DNA from: Fischerella thermalis PCC 7521
GTDB taxonomy: Bacteria > Cyanobacteriota > Cyanobacteriia > Cyanobacteriales > Nostocaceae
Length of the DNA stretch: 64,000 nucleotides
Assembly (NCBI RefSeq): GCF_000317225.1
Contig: NZ_AJLL01000106.1
Span: 1-64,000, forward strand
Direction: 5' to 3'
Shown: in pieces, positions 47,374 through 55,868 of the stretch
Layout of the letters: each line of letters starts with the position of its first letter
Position numbering within the stretch: position 1 is the stretch's first letter
Program-made: the position numbers and the translations under genes
Notes under the pieces: generated by a model
The model's database searches: none
The model's input: the letters and a program-made list of their open reading frames with translations, nothing else
What the model was told of the DNA's origin: nothing

Positions 47374-47450
47374 GATAAAAAACTCCTTGCTCAGCTTTAT
47401 ACTGTCGTTTTGAAAGTTGAGTATCATGAGGTACTCAACTTTCGACTGAC

Positions 47451-47705
47451 TTAGTATGGGTAGTAGTAGAAGTAAGGATTGAGTTGGAAACTCTTGTAAG
47501 CACTAGTATTAATTTCTTGTTCAGCAAATTCCTGAGTTACAACACTACCACCAGGACCAGATGCTGCTGCAAAAGCAAACACGGTTGTATCTGCATTAAA
47601 ATAGGTGCTGATATAGTCGTTAATACTCTTACCACCAGCAACCATCTGCTGTTGTTCTTCGCTAATTTCACTGAACAGATGAGATGCAAAAGCTTCGTTA
47701 GACAT
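47451..47705 (-). CDS. CTB-type bacteriocin precursor 2
   Basis: An 84-residue precursor. The leader ends SEISEEQQQMVAGG (cleavage after residue 25), and the core of 59 residues is nearly identical to that of precursor 1: ASGPGGSVVTQEFAEQEINT, then SAYKSFQLNP and an aromatic tail FYYYPY. There is no Cys in the core, so no disulfide or lanthionine; heterocyclisation substrates (Ser/Thr) are present, but no modifying enzyme is in view. The internal GPGG could be mistaken for a second leader site. Start behind AAAGGA. The gap to precursor 1 is 42 bases, so they share a transcript. Confidence 0.9.
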   Translation of the reverse strand: MSNEAFASHLFSEISEEQQQMVAGGKSINDYISTYFNADTTVFAFAAASGPGGSVVTQEFAEQEINTSAYKSFQLNPYFYYYPY

Positions 47706-47747
47706 GGTTGAAAATCCTTTATTGTTTATGTGGAACTTTTGAATTAT

Positions 47748-47999
47748 TTAATATGGATAGTAGAAGTAGGGATTGAGTTGGAAACTCTTGTAAGCGCTGG
47801 TGTTAATTTCCTGCTCAGCAAATTCCTGAGTTACAACACTACCACCAGGACCAGATGCTGCTGCAAAAGCAAACGCGGTTGTATCTGCATTAAAGTAGGT
47901 GCTGAGATCGTCGTAGATAGTCTTACCACCAGCAACCATCTGCTGTTGTTCTTCGGTTACTTCACTAAACAAATTAGATGTAAATGTTTCGTGAGACAT
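47748..47999 (-). CDS. CTB-type bacteriocin precursor 1
   Basis: The first gene of the precursor array, 83 residues. The leader MSHETFTSNLFSEVTEEQQQ ends in MVAGG, then comes a 58-residue core starting KTIYDDLSTYFNADTTAFAF and ending in FYYPY. It differs from precursor 2 at only a handful of core residues, which shows recent tandem duplication. The ribosome site AAGGAG precedes the ATG by nine bases. As the first gene after a 312-base non-coding stretch, it probably carries the operon promoter. The family is named CTB bacteriocins in cyanobacterial surveys; activity is largely untested. Confidence 0.9.
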   Translation of the reverse strand: MSHETFTSNLFSEVTEEQQQMVAGGKTIYDDLSTYFNADTTAFAFAAASGPGGSVVTQEFAEQEINTSAYKSFQLNPYFYYPY

Positions 48000-48311
48000 A
48001 GTTACAAGACTCCTTGCTTGTATTGTTGTTGTTACGTGTGATGATTGGAGTTGATTAGCTTCTTGAGTAGCTCAACTTCTTGCTTGCCTATTACGATATA
48101 CCCTTTCTAATACATAAGTCATTTGCAATTTATGTAAACTTATTTACCACCTTAAGAAGCATTAATTGCAGGATTATACGAGTGCTATTTCTGAAAAATA
48201 CATGGCAATAAAACCGAAAACCCGGTTTTGATATCAAAACCGGGTTACTGAATAATCTAAAATATAAAATTAATTGGAAAAATCTTGAGACTGAATCAAT
48301 TTATTCAATAA
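48000..48311. promoter_or_regulatory. Promoter region of the bacteriocin operon
   Basis: 312 bases without a gene upstream of precursor 1. They hold the perfect hairpin at 48219-48246, which ends the previous minus-strand transcript, and AT-rich DNA with no obvious repeat operator. The operon promoter must lie between 48000 and 48210. Confidence 0.5.
48219..48246 (-). terminator. Rho-independent terminator
   Basis: A perfect palindrome AACCCGGTTTTGAT / ATCAAAACCGGGTT followed on the minus strand by TTTTCGGTTTT. It lies 66 bases after the stop of the 146-residue gene and isolates that gene from the bacteriocin operon. Confidence 0.8.
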
Positions 48312-48752
48312 TCAACTATTAGAATGATGAGACATCTCATTCATTTTTACAAGTTGATCACGAATCAACTTTAGCTGTACTTGACTGTTTACAGGTCCTC
48401 TGGGAAGAGGAACTTCTGTATTTGGCCAGTCAGATAAATCATTGCATGGACATGATTCAGCAGGCATACCCAGAGTTCGCACAGGTATGGGCATTGTACA
48501 ACGCGAACAGGCAAACATTTCCCAATCGGATGTTAGCAATTCCGCAATAGTTTCACTTGTACCTTCAAGATAGCAATCACCTGCTTTTTCAGAGGTGATT
48601 TTCCGCCAGCATTCTTCAAATTCATCACTATAGCGATCGCCTGCAATTACAGGCTTAGGCAACAAAGTTTCTGCACCATTACTGATGATTACTTTTTTGC
48701 CTAGCTGAAACCAGTAAGCTAGATATTTTTTAACTTCATTTTGAGATGCCAT
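48312..48752 (-). CDS. Hypothetical protein with CxxC...CxC cluster
   Basis: A 146-residue soluble protein. The central region has FACSRCTMPIPVRTLGMPAE followed by SCPCNDL, four Cys in a CxxC and CxC arrangement that could bind zinc or an iron-sulfur cluster. The N-terminal half (EVKKYLAYWFQLGKKVI) and the segment GDRYSDEFEECW look like a conserved fold. I believe this is a widespread cyanobacterial hypothetical, but I cannot name a family. It ends at a strong terminator, so it is a separate unit from the bacteriocin genes. Confidence 0.7.
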   Translation of the reverse strand: MASQNEVKKYLAYWFQLGKKVIISNGAETLLPKPVIAGDRYSDEFEECWRKITSEKAGDCYLEGTSETIAELLTSDWEMFACSRCTMPIPVRTLGMPAESCPCNDLSDWPNTEVPLPRGPVNSQVQLKLIRDQLVKMNEMSHHSNS

Positions 48753-48914
48753 ACTCTAATTTTATTTAGAATTTCGATAATAAATTTGGAATAAATAATT
48801 AAGAATAGTCAATAATCAATTGTTGGTGGTTGGTGGTTAGTAATTAGTAGTTAGTAGTTGGTTGTTGGTAATTTCCAATGCCCACCCCTCACACTCCTCA
48901 CACTCCCCATCACC

Positions 48915-49460
48915 CTATTCCCCCACAGGCAACAGAGAACCAAGTAAACTAAGATTAAGAACATGACCACCAGTGACTAAATAAACAGGTTCACAGATGG
49001 AACCTAAGTATCGTACTAATCCACCCAAGCGATCGCGAAAAGTTCGACCCATCGGATAAGCTGGAACTATACCCCATCCTGTTTCCTCAGCAACAAAAAT
49101 CATATCGGCTGCTACTAGTTGCACCGTCTCCAATAACTCCTGCATAGTGTTTTCCCACATAGCCTCTTCCTGAGAGAGTAGATTTGCTACCCAAGTTCCC
49201 AAAGAATCAACTAAAACGCAGGTATTTGGTTGCATTTGGGCAAGAGTAGCAGACAACTGCATTGGTACTTCCAATGTCGTCCAATCTTGAGGACGGCGTT
49301 GTTGGTGTCGTTGAATACGTTGCTGCCATTCTTGATCATCAGAATCGTGTGTTGCAGTTGCTATATAAACTACTGATTTGTGTGATTGTATTGCCAAAGC
49401 TTCTGCCCACTCACTTTTCCCAGAACGTGCAGGTCCAGTCACCAGAATGATTTGATTCAT
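48915..49460 (-). CDS. cobU: Adenosylcobinamide kinase / adenosylcobinamide-phosphate guanylyltransferase
   Basis: A bifunctional enzyme of cobalamin nucleotide-loop assembly: it phosphorylates adenosylcobinamide and then transfers GMP to it. The P-loop TGPARSGKSEWAE is at the N-terminus, the guanylyl-accepting His is in RIQRHQQRRPQDW, and VDSLGTWVANLL, IFVAEETGWGIVP and RDRLGGLVRYL follow in the family order. The ATG at 49460 gives 181 residues, the usual CobU length, and is preferred over the TTG at 49475. No other cobalamin gene or cobalamin riboswitch is seen nearby. The 162-base spacer downstream is filled by simple repeats. Confidence 0.95.
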   Translation of the reverse strand: MNQIILVTGPARSGKSEWAEALAIQSHKSVVYIATATHDSDDQEWQQRIQRHQQRRPQDWTTLEVPMQLSATLAQMQPNTCVLVDSLGTWVANLLSQEEAMWENTMQELLETVQLVAADMIFVAEETGWGIVPAYPMGRTFRDRLGGLVRYLGSICEPVYLVTGGHVLNLSLLGSLLPVGE

Positions 49461-49843
49461 TTTTTGCTTGCTCAACTTAGAATTATAAAAATTTCATAAC
49501 ACAGGGGTAAAAATAAAATTAGGAAGTGGGAATTATGAATCAAAACTTAGAAATCAATATTACCCTTATCCCATGCCTGATCCCCGAAGCAAAATCCCCA
49601 ATGTCCCTGCCTGGTGGCTTTACTCCAAGCTATTTCCTTAGTATCTTGGATTAGCTGGGGTTGTAACCGTTTACCATAATTTTTCACTTTGGGGATGAGA
49701 TTGTTGACCCCAAATAACTTTTAAGAGATAAAATTAACACTCAGCATCTATATGATGCAACTATTGGGAAGAGTCAAAAATCCCAACTATCAATTCAGCA
49801 CCATCCACGATCACAAGTCACAGAATAGTTAGAGATACCCATT
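49461..49843. other. Divergent promoter spacer with a possible ORF scrap
   Basis: Non-coding region between cobU and the next plus-strand gene. A 23-codon frame at 49573 (SKIPNVPAWWLYSKLF) continues in another frame as VSWISWGCNRLP, which could be debris of a lost gene; support is weak. Nothing else is seen. Confidence 0.35.
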
Positions 49844-50611
49844 ATGAAAGCAGGTTTAAAGCGTATTGAGGCTACTCTACACGATTTAGGAAATCGCGAC
49901 ATCACTACTACTGAGTCATCAGAAGTCAACAAGCAGCCTTTATCATTTCGGATCAGTGTTAGTGGAACAGAAAAATCAGAAAATGATGATATTCAATCAG
50001 AAGATGAGTATGATCAGCAACCAGAAGAATACTCTCAGTTTCATCACACCTCTGTACAGACATTCCCAGTAGAAGAAAACGGTTGCAAAACACCAAGCCT
50101 ACCCAAATTCAAAACTCCTAGCTTTAGTAACCATCGCAATGCAGCCAACCCAGCATTAGCAATGAATCTGTTGCAAGAAATCCAGGAAATTGTTGCTAGT
50201 TGGCAGGCAGAATTGCAAAAAATCGTGCGGCAAATACAAGATGTTTATCTAGAAGGACCAATAGTCAATGGTTGGTTAGAATCGCACACAGACAACGAAC
50301 CAAGAGGAAGTGCGACACTACGTCATGCAGAAGTCAACCGCTTGATGGATTATGTAGAAGAAATTTGCGCCCAACAATCGAAAATTTCCTATCAATCATC
50401 TTCTAGTGGCTACCGTTTGTGTGGTTTGGATGCTTCCGGTACAGTGTGGACACGTCCCTGTCCTCCAGATCAGGTTGCTAGTGTGAGTATGGCGATCGCT
50501 CGTTACCAAAAGTTACGTCAATTGTTAGGACGCAAGCAATACTTAGAAACTCGTCTCTCACAACTGGCTGAGACACTCGTGGTATTACATGGTCACATTC
50601 AATGTCAGTAA
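49844..50611 (+). CDS. Hypothetical coiled-coil protein
   Basis: A 255-residue soluble protein. The N-terminal ~100 residues are low-complexity and acidic (SENDDIQSEDEYDQQPEEY). The C-terminal ~140 form a folded region with helices (LLQEIQEIVASWQAELQKIV), a conserved-looking patch (YRLCGLDASGTVWTRPCPPD) and a final coiled coil (RKQYLETRLSQLAETLVVL). No signal peptide or catalytic motif is evident. I do not recognise the family. It is flanked by cobU and glycosyltransferases with spacers on both sides, so it is probably monocistronic. Confidence 0.7.
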   Translation: MKAGLKRIEATLHDLGNRDITTTESSEVNKQPLSFRISVSGTEKSENDDIQSEDEYDQQPEEYSQFHHTSVQTFPVEENGCKTPSLPKFKTPSFSNHRNAANPALAMNLLQEIQEIVASWQAELQKIVRQIQDVYLEGPIVNGWLESHTDNEPRGSATLRHAEVNRLMDYVEEICAQQSKISYQSSSSGYRLCGLDASGTVWTRPCPPDQVASVSMAIARYQKLRQLLGRKQYLETRLSQLAETLVVLHGHIQCQ

Positions 50612-50862
50612 AGCAAGTAACAGGCAATTGCAGAATAAAGCCTCAAAATTTTTAATTTGCGGTGATAGCAAATTTAGCTATGAGCATCTTGGGTGAAGAT
50701 ATCAGGGTGATTTCCGAAAAAACTCGGTTGGTGAGTCAGGGTTATTTGGTATAGATTAGCTCCAGAACAGACAAGATTGAATTTTCTGATGGTTAGTAGT
50801 TAGTGGTTATTAAAACAACAACCAACAACTAACAACCAATAACCAATAACCAATAACTCCCT

Positions 50863-51798
50863 ATGCCAGATACGCTAATCTCTGCCATTATCTGTACTCA
50901 CAATCGAGACAATTATTTAGGCGCTGCTATAGATAGCCTCCTCACGCAAGATTTTGCTTCTGGCTTTGAAGTGATAGTGGTGGATAATGGTTCTAGCGAT
51001 CGCACTCGTTCTGTTGTAGAACAAAGGGCAAATCATCCCCACCTCAAGTATGTTTATGAACCTGTTATTGGTCTATCTGTAGCCCGGAATACAGGCGCTC
51101 AAGTTGCAAGCAGTGAAATCCTGGCATATCTTGATGATGATGCTGTCGCTAGCCGTGGCTGGCTGCAAGTTTTATATAACGCTTATAAAAATAACCCAAA
51201 ATTAGCGATCGCTGGTGGCAAAGTCAGCTTGTTATGGCCTGAGGGAATGCAATCACCACTATGGCTTTCTCCAGGACTAGCTGCTAATTTAGGGGCATAT
51301 GACCTGGGTGAGAACATAGTCTCCATAGACAAGCCTGGTTTAACTCCTAGAGGTTTAAATTACTCCATACGCCGCGCTTTTCTCGAAGAAATTGGAGGCT
51401 TTGATCCTCAACTTGGTCGCATAGGTAAAAAATTATTATCTAACGAAGAACTGCAAATAACTGAACTTGCCCTCCAAGCAGGTTGGCAAGTCATGTATCT
51501 ACCCGAAGCCCACGTGTTTCATAATGTTTCACCCGAACGTATTAAACGTTCTTGGTTTTTAAATCGGGGTTGGTGGCAGGGTATTAGTGAGTGTTATCGG
51601 GAACAACTAGCAGGAACAGCAGGTTTTAGCCAGCTAAAACGCGGTAGCGAGCGTTTTTTGCGTGGTTTGTACAAAGCAGTTAAATATTTTGCTGACCCCG
51701 CAGAACGATTTGACAAACTTGTCTATGCCTATGGTCAGATTGGTTACTTAAATGCTGCCATTGCAGGATTACTAGCAAAAAGAGTCAATAGTCAATAG
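50863..51798 (+). CDS. Glycosyltransferase family 2 (exopolysaccharide)
   Basis: A 311-residue GT-A fold transferase. The family 2 marks are ISAIICTHNRDNYLGAAIDS at the N-terminus, VVDNGSSDRT for nucleotide-sugar binding, the DDD of LAYLDDDAVA for metal and sugar, and an EE acid pair near NEELQITELAL. It is cytoplasmic and adds a sugar to a lipid-linked or polymer acceptor. It is the first of three consecutive plus-strand genes for surface sugar (GT2, GT2, acetyltransferase), separated by 90-130 bases of simple repeats. The acceptor is not predictable. Confidence 0.92.
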   Translation: MPDTLISAIICTHNRDNYLGAAIDSLLTQDFASGFEVIVVDNGSSDRTRSVVEQRANHPHLKYVYEPVIGLSVARNTGAQVASSEILAYLDDDAVASRGWLQVLYNAYKNNPKLAIAGGKVSLLWPEGMQSPLWLSPGLAANLGAYDLGENIVSIDKPGLTPRGLNYSIRRAFLEEIGGFDPQLGRIGKKLLSNEELQITELALQAGWQVMYLPEAHVFHNVSPERIKRSWFLNRGWWQGISECYREQLAGTAGFSQLKRGSERFLRGLYKAVKYFADPAERFDKLVYAYGQIGYLNAAIAGLLAKRVNSQ

Positions 51799-51887
51799 CC
51801 AATTTGTCATTAGCTATTAACTAGTGTACAGATCTACGATTTGTACAATCCAACCAACCGCTAACAACCAACCACCAACAAAATATT

Positions 51888-52829
51888 ATGTCATCTTCTA
51901 AAATACCAGTTTCTGTACTAATCCCAGCTAAAAACGAAGAAGCAAATTTGCCAGCTTGCCTTGCTAGTGTACAAAGAGCAGACGAAGTTTTTATAGTAGA
52001 TTCACAAAGTAGTGATCAAAGCGTCGAAATTGCTAAAAGTTATGGTGCAAGTGTCGTGCAGTTTCATTTCAATGGACGCTGGCCGAAAAAGAAAAATTGG
52101 TCTTTAGAAAACCTCAATTTTCGGAATGAATGGGTTTTAATTGTGGATTGTGATGAGCGCATCACCCCTGAGTTATGGGAAGAAATTGCCCAAGCAATTC
52201 AAAATCCTGAATATAATGGCTACTACCTCAATCGCCGTGTATTTTTCTTAGGTAAATGGATTCGCCACGGTGGTAAATATCCGGATTGGAACTTGCGTTT
52301 ATTTAAGCATAAAAAAGGGCGTTACGAAAATCTTAATACAGAAGATATTCCGAATACAGGTGATAACGAAGTTCACGAACACGTCATCCTAGATGGAAAA
52401 GTAGGATATCTGCAAAATGATATGATTCACGAGGATTTTCGTGACCTTTTTCATTGGTTAGAACGACATAATCGCTATTCTAATTGGGAAGCCCGTGTTT
52501 ACTATAATTTGCTTACAGGTAATCACGACAACGGTACTATTGGCGCTAAATTATTTGGTGATGCTGTGCAGCGTAAACGCTTTTTGAAAAAAATTTGGGT
52601 GCGACTGCCATTTAAACCTTTTTTACGGTTTGTGTTGTTCTATTGGATCCAGCGTGGTTTTTTGGATGGTAGAGCTGGATACATTTATGCAAAGCTGCTG
52701 AGCCAATATGAATATCAAATTGGGGTTAAACTCTACGAATTACGCCACTGTGGCGGCAAACTTAACACCAAGTCTACTTCTGTGACAACAACTGCTCTCC
52801 CTCAGAAAGTGAGACAGACAGTTGTTTGA
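51888..52829 (+). CDS. Glycosyltransferase family 2, WaaE/KdtX-like
   Basis: A 313-residue family 2 transferase of the type often named lipopolysaccharide core glycosyltransferase. It has VSVLIPAKNEEANLPACLAS, VFIVDSQSSDQSVEIA, the metal motif LIVDCDERIT and the later WIRHGGKYPDWNLRLFK, the block that distinguishes this subgroup. The C-terminal half (FRFVLFYWIQRGFLDG) is amphipathic and may touch the membrane. It follows another GT2 and precedes an acetyltransferase, consistent with an exopolysaccharide or LPS-decoration cluster. Confidence 0.92.
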   Translation: MSSSKIPVSVLIPAKNEEANLPACLASVQRADEVFIVDSQSSDQSVEIAKSYGASVVQFHFNGRWPKKKNWSLENLNFRNEWVLIVDCDERITPELWEEIAQAIQNPEYNGYYLNRRVFFLGKWIRHGGKYPDWNLRLFKHKKGRYENLNTEDIPNTGDNEVHEHVILDGKVGYLQNDMIHEDFRDLFHWLERHNRYSNWEARVYYNLLTGNHDNGTIGAKLFGDAVQRKRFLKKIWVRLPFKPFLRFVLFYWIQRGFLDGRAGYIYAKLLSQYEYQIGVKLYELRHCGGKLNTKSTSVTTTALPQKVRQTVV

Positions 52830-52856
52830 TGGGGAGATGGGGAGTAGAGGGAGTAT

Positions 52857-52888
52857 GTAGACGCGCTTTGCACGGCTTCCCGTAGGGT
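52857..52888. repeat. Dispersed CGGCTTC-type repeat
   Basis: It contains GTAGACGCGCTTTGCACGGC followed by TTCCCGTAGGGT. A relative of 14544-14580 in inverted orientation. It lies between the GT2 and acetyltransferase genes, next to a short GGGGAGAT run. Confidence 0.7.
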
Positions 52889-52956
52889 GGAGTGTGAGGG
52901 GTAAATAACAACCATCAACAACCAACAATTAACTAATGACCATTGACCATTGACAA

Positions 52957-53559
52957 ATGACTAATGACCAAGCATTTATAGATTTACGCAAATATGACCA
53001 ATCTTGGTTTGACCGGGGGCGTCCAAGTTGGTATGTTCTTTTATGGTGGTTTGTGCAAGCGATCGCTTTTCCTCTAACTCCTCATCCGTTTAATGGTCTG
53101 CGTTGTGCTTTATTACGTCTGTTTGGCGCTCGTGTTGGTAAAGGAGTAATAATTAGACCTACTGCTCGCTTCACTTACCCTTGGAAAATCACTATAGGTA
53201 ACTATAGTTGGATTGGTGATGACGTAGTTTTATACAGTTTGGATGACATACATATCGGTGAAAATTGCGTAATTTCCCAGAAAAGCTATCTGTGTACTGG
53301 TAGTCATGATATGTACGATCCAGCCTTTGGCTTGAAAACAGCGAGTATTTGCATTGGCAATGGGGTATGGATAGCAGCAGATTGCTTTGTTGGTGCAGGA
53401 GTTACAATTGGCACAAATGCAGTCATTGGTGCACGTAGCAGTGTTTTTACTGACATTCCTGCTGCTAAGGTATCTTGGGGAACACCATGCCGTCCTCGAT
53501 ATTCCAGATTGAAGGCAGAAGAAAGAAGCCAACAGACAGAAGGCAACTCATGTTTTTAA
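52957..53559 (+). CDS. Left-handed beta-helix acetyltransferase, WcaF-like
   Basis: A 200-residue hexapeptide-repeat O-acetyltransferase of the colanic-acid WcaF type. A short N-terminal helix segment (PSWYVLLWWFVQAIAF) is followed by hexapeptide coils (GKGVIIRPTARFTYPWKITI, IGNGVWIAADCFVGAGVTIG) with the catalytic His in CTGSHDMYDP. It transfers acetyl from acetyl-CoA to a sugar. Third gene of the exopolysaccharide cluster. The last residues (KAEERSQQTEGNSCF) run past the normal end and may be a loose tail. Confidence 0.9.
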   Translation: MTNDQAFIDLRKYDQSWFDRGRPSWYVLLWWFVQAIAFPLTPHPFNGLRCALLRLFGARVGKGVIIRPTARFTYPWKITIGNYSWIGDDVVLYSLDDIHIGENCVISQKSYLCTGSHDMYDPAFGLKTASICIGNGVWIAADCFVGAGVTIGTNAVIGARSSVFTDIPAAKVSWGTPCRPRYSRLKAEERSQQTEGNSCF

Positions 53560-53607
53560 CTCTTATCATTACCCACATCTTTTAAATCCTCTCGCTTCGT
53601 TGTATCC

Positions 53608-53723
53608 TGCCTGGGAATAAATTCTCTTGCTAATAGCCAAAGTCTACGCTCAGTAGACTCAACAAAAATTTCAGTCCACTTCAAGTGGACTTAGGCTATT
53701 AGCCCAGAACTTGAGTTCTGGGC
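53608..53723. repeat. Multi-hairpin palindromic element, copy B
   Basis: Same plan as 19703-19814. A decayed first stem (GGGAAT/ATTCTC) is followed by 53641-53659 (AGTCTAC/GTAGACT), 53673-53691 (AGTCCACTT/AAGTGGACT) and 53702-53723 (GCCCAGAACT/AGTTCTGGGC). TAATAGCC pairs with GGCTATTA around the inner stems. Most stem sequences differ from copy A while pairing is kept. Confidence 0.75.
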
Positions 53724-53816
53724 GGAATAACACGAGAGCGCGAACTTCGACTATTACAAAAATGTTAGGTAATGACAATGAACTCATTAACTTTTGAGTT
53801 TTAGTCCATATGGCAG

Positions 53817-54980
53817 TTACAAAATCCCGATCATATGCAATAAACCGCGTCCGGTAATCAATTCAATCATCAAAGCAATAAAGCCAAGCATAGCAATACG
53901 CCCATTCCAGACTTCTGCACTCGTAGTAATACCCCATTCCCAAGCCTCTGGCGGATAAATTTTTACCTTTTTCTTCATTTGGTAGACTTGCGAGAGCTTG
54001 ACACTGGGTGTTTTGAGGGCATCAATAACTAAGTCTGCTAAAGCTTTAATAAATACTGGATGGGTGTTGAGAGCAGGTACACGGCGGAAGTTGTGAATTC
54101 CTGCTTCTTCTGCTAATTCTCGATACTCAAGATCAATTTCTTCCAGGGTTTCGATGTGTTCGGAAACAAAACTAATTGGTACAACTACTAAGTCTTTAAT
54201 ACCTTTTGTTGCAAGTTCAGGGATAGCATCTTCAGTATAAGGCTGTAGCCATTCTACTGGGCCAACACGACTTTGGTAAGCTAATGTATGCGCATTGGGG
54301 CGATCAAGTGTCCGCATGATTAAATAGGTGCATTCCTCAATCTCTTGCTGGTAGGGGTCTCCTGCTTCTTCTACATAGCTTTTAGGAACGCCGTGAGCGC
54401 TAAAGAAGACGTGAGCTTCATGGGGATTGGGTAGTTGGTCAATTTCCTGGGCTATTAATTCTGCCATTGCCTGGAGATAGCCTGGTTGTTTGTACCAAGA
54501 AGGAATAACTGTGTATTCTATCTGCTGGAGTCTGGGGTCTTCTTGCCAAAGTTTTTCTAAAAGTCGGAAGCTAGAACCACTGGTACTGATAGAAAATTGT
54601 GGATAAAGAGGTAATATCACCAGTTTTTCAATGCCATCTTGGATGATGCGAGCGATCGCTTCTTCGGTGTAAGGATGCCAGTAACGCATACCGATGTAGA
54701 TTTTCGCATCTTGCCCTAAGGCTTGCAATTGTCCTTTGAGGGCATCTGCTTGAGCTTCGGTGATGCGCCGTAGTGGAGAACCACCACCAATTTTGCGGTA
54801 ATTCTCTTGAGATTTTTTCGTACGCCGTGAAGCAATAAACCAGGCGAGGGGTTTTTGCAGCCAGGGAAAAGGTAGGCGAATAATTTCCGGATCAGAAAAC
54901 AAATTAAAAAGAAACGGCCCTACATCTTCTAATTTCTCCGGGCCACCGAGATTGAGTAGTAATACGCCTACACGACCCAT
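53817..54980 (-). CDS. hemH: Ferrochelatase with C-terminal chlorophyll-binding-like helix
   Basis: The enzyme that inserts iron into protoporphyrin IX to make heme. The core (about residues 1-320) has [13 protein letters not shown], the metal-site His in [11 protein letters not shown], and the family signature [17 protein letters not shown] Pro-rich linker leads to a single membrane helix with the CAB motif [20 protein letters not shown], the Hlip-like extension found in cyanobacterial and plastid ferrochelatases. Known work links this tail to chlorophyll binding and coordination of heme with chlorophyll supply. 387 residues, usual for this type. It diverges from the methyltransferase at 55075. 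Confidence 0.97.
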   Translation of the reverse strand: MGRVGVLLLNLGGPEKLEDVGPFLFNLFSDPEIIRLPFPWLQKPLAWFIASRRTKKSQENYRKIGGGSPLRRITEAQADALKGQLQALGQDAKIYIGMRYWHPYTEEAIARIIQDGIEKLVILPLYPQFSISTSGSSFRLLEKLWQEDPRLQQIEYTVIPSWYKQPGYLQAMAELIAQEIDQLPNPHEAHVFFSAHGVPKSYVEEAGDPYQQEIEECTYLIMRTLDRPNAHTLAYQSRVGPVEWLQPYTEDAIPELATKGIKDLVVVPISFVSEHIETLEEIDLEYRELAEEAGIHNFRRVPALNTHPVFIKALADLVIDALKTPSVKLSQVYQMKKKVKIYPPEAWEWGITTSAEVWNGRIAMLGFIALMIELITGRGLLHMIGIL

Positions 54981-55074
54981 AGCAGTAACAATCCCCCAAT
55001 CTTTTCAGCTTTTTTACTAATGTTAACAATATATCTTTATTAAATATATAAGTTAACGACAAAGGATAGAGACA

Positions 55075-55698
55075 GTGGCTACAATTTTACGAGATTGGAG
55101 TTATCGTTACCAGTGGCTGTACGATGGTGTATCCCGTTTGGCAGCTATCAGTGTTGGTGGTGAACAACGTTTTCGACAATTGGCTTTGCAAGGCTTAACA
55201 ATTCACTCAGATACTAAAGTTCTTGATTTGTGTTGTGGCAGTGGACAAACAACACAATTTTTAGTGAAAATGTCACAAAATGTAACAGGATTAGATGCAT
55301 CACCGTTATCTCTGCTAAGGGCAAAACAGAATGTTCCCCAAGCAGAATATGTAGAAGCTTTTGCTGAAGAGATGCCCTTTGCAGATCATGAATTTGATTT
55401 GGTGCATACAAGTGTTGCCCTACACGAAATGCAGCCCGAACAATTGAGAGAAATTATTAGAGAAGTATATCGTGTGCTTAAGCCTGGTGGAGTGTTTACT
55501 GTTGTTGATTTCCACAATCCTCATAATCCCTTATTTTTGCCATCTGTATGGCTATTTTTATGGTTATTTGAAACCGAAACTGCTTGGCAGTTGTTAAAAA
55601 CTGATTTACCTGGGTTATTGATGGAGATGGGGTTCAGTATCGACAAGCAATGTTTGTATGCAGGTGGAAGTTTGCAGGTAGTACAGGCAAGGAAATGA
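55075..55698 (+). CDS. Class I SAM-dependent methyltransferase
   Basis: A 207-residue methyltransferase of the UbiE-like Methyltransf_11 group. Motif I is VLDLCCGSGQTT, the post-I acidic strand is NVTGLDASPLSL, motif II lies in FDLVHTSVALHEM, and VLKPGGVFTVVDF is motif III. The GTG start at 55075 is preceded by AAAGGA. The C-terminal extension is short and hydrophobic (FLPSVWLFLWLFE), possibly a substrate lid or membrane contact. The substrate is unknown; quinone or pigment methylation is possible. It diverges from hemH over a 94-base AT-rich promoter containing GTTAAC on both sides. Confidence 0.88.
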   Translation: MATILRDWSYRYQWLYDGVSRLAAISVGGEQRFRQLALQGLTIHSDTKVLDLCCGSGQTTQFLVKMSQNVTGLDASPLSLLRAKQNVPQAEYVEAFAEEMPFADHEFDLVHTSVALHEMQPEQLREIIREVYRVLKPGGVFTVVDFHNPHNPLFLPSVWLFLWLFETETAWQLLKTDLPGLLMEMGFSIDKQCLYAGGSLQVVQARK

Positions 55699-55812
55699 TA
55701 CCGTTTCACTATCTTTCTGATAGAATTCAGTGATCAGACAAGGGGGCAAGGGGGACACGGAAGAAAATAGAAAATAAATTACCCATTACCTACTATCAAT
55801 TACCCATTACCC

Positions 55813-55868
55813 ATTACCTATTACCAGCCTACGCGACAGTATTAAGTATTCAAGCGAACATGATATTA
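55813..55868. repeat. Dispersed 3'-end repeat, copy 2
   Basis: Nearly the same as 7656-7709, including the final GCGAACATGATATTA. Here the repeat includes the stop codon of the DUF928 gene. It is preceded by TTACCCA-type units, as in copy 1. Confidence 0.8.

Noticed and set aside
47484-48041. Plus-strand Cys/Thr-rich ORFs opposite the bacteriocin precursors
   Set aside because: They mirror the duplicated precursor genes, and their likeness to each other only reflects that duplication.
49461-49843. Cobalamin riboswitch upstream of cobU
   Set aside because: I looked for the conserved B12-box and found nothing like it.
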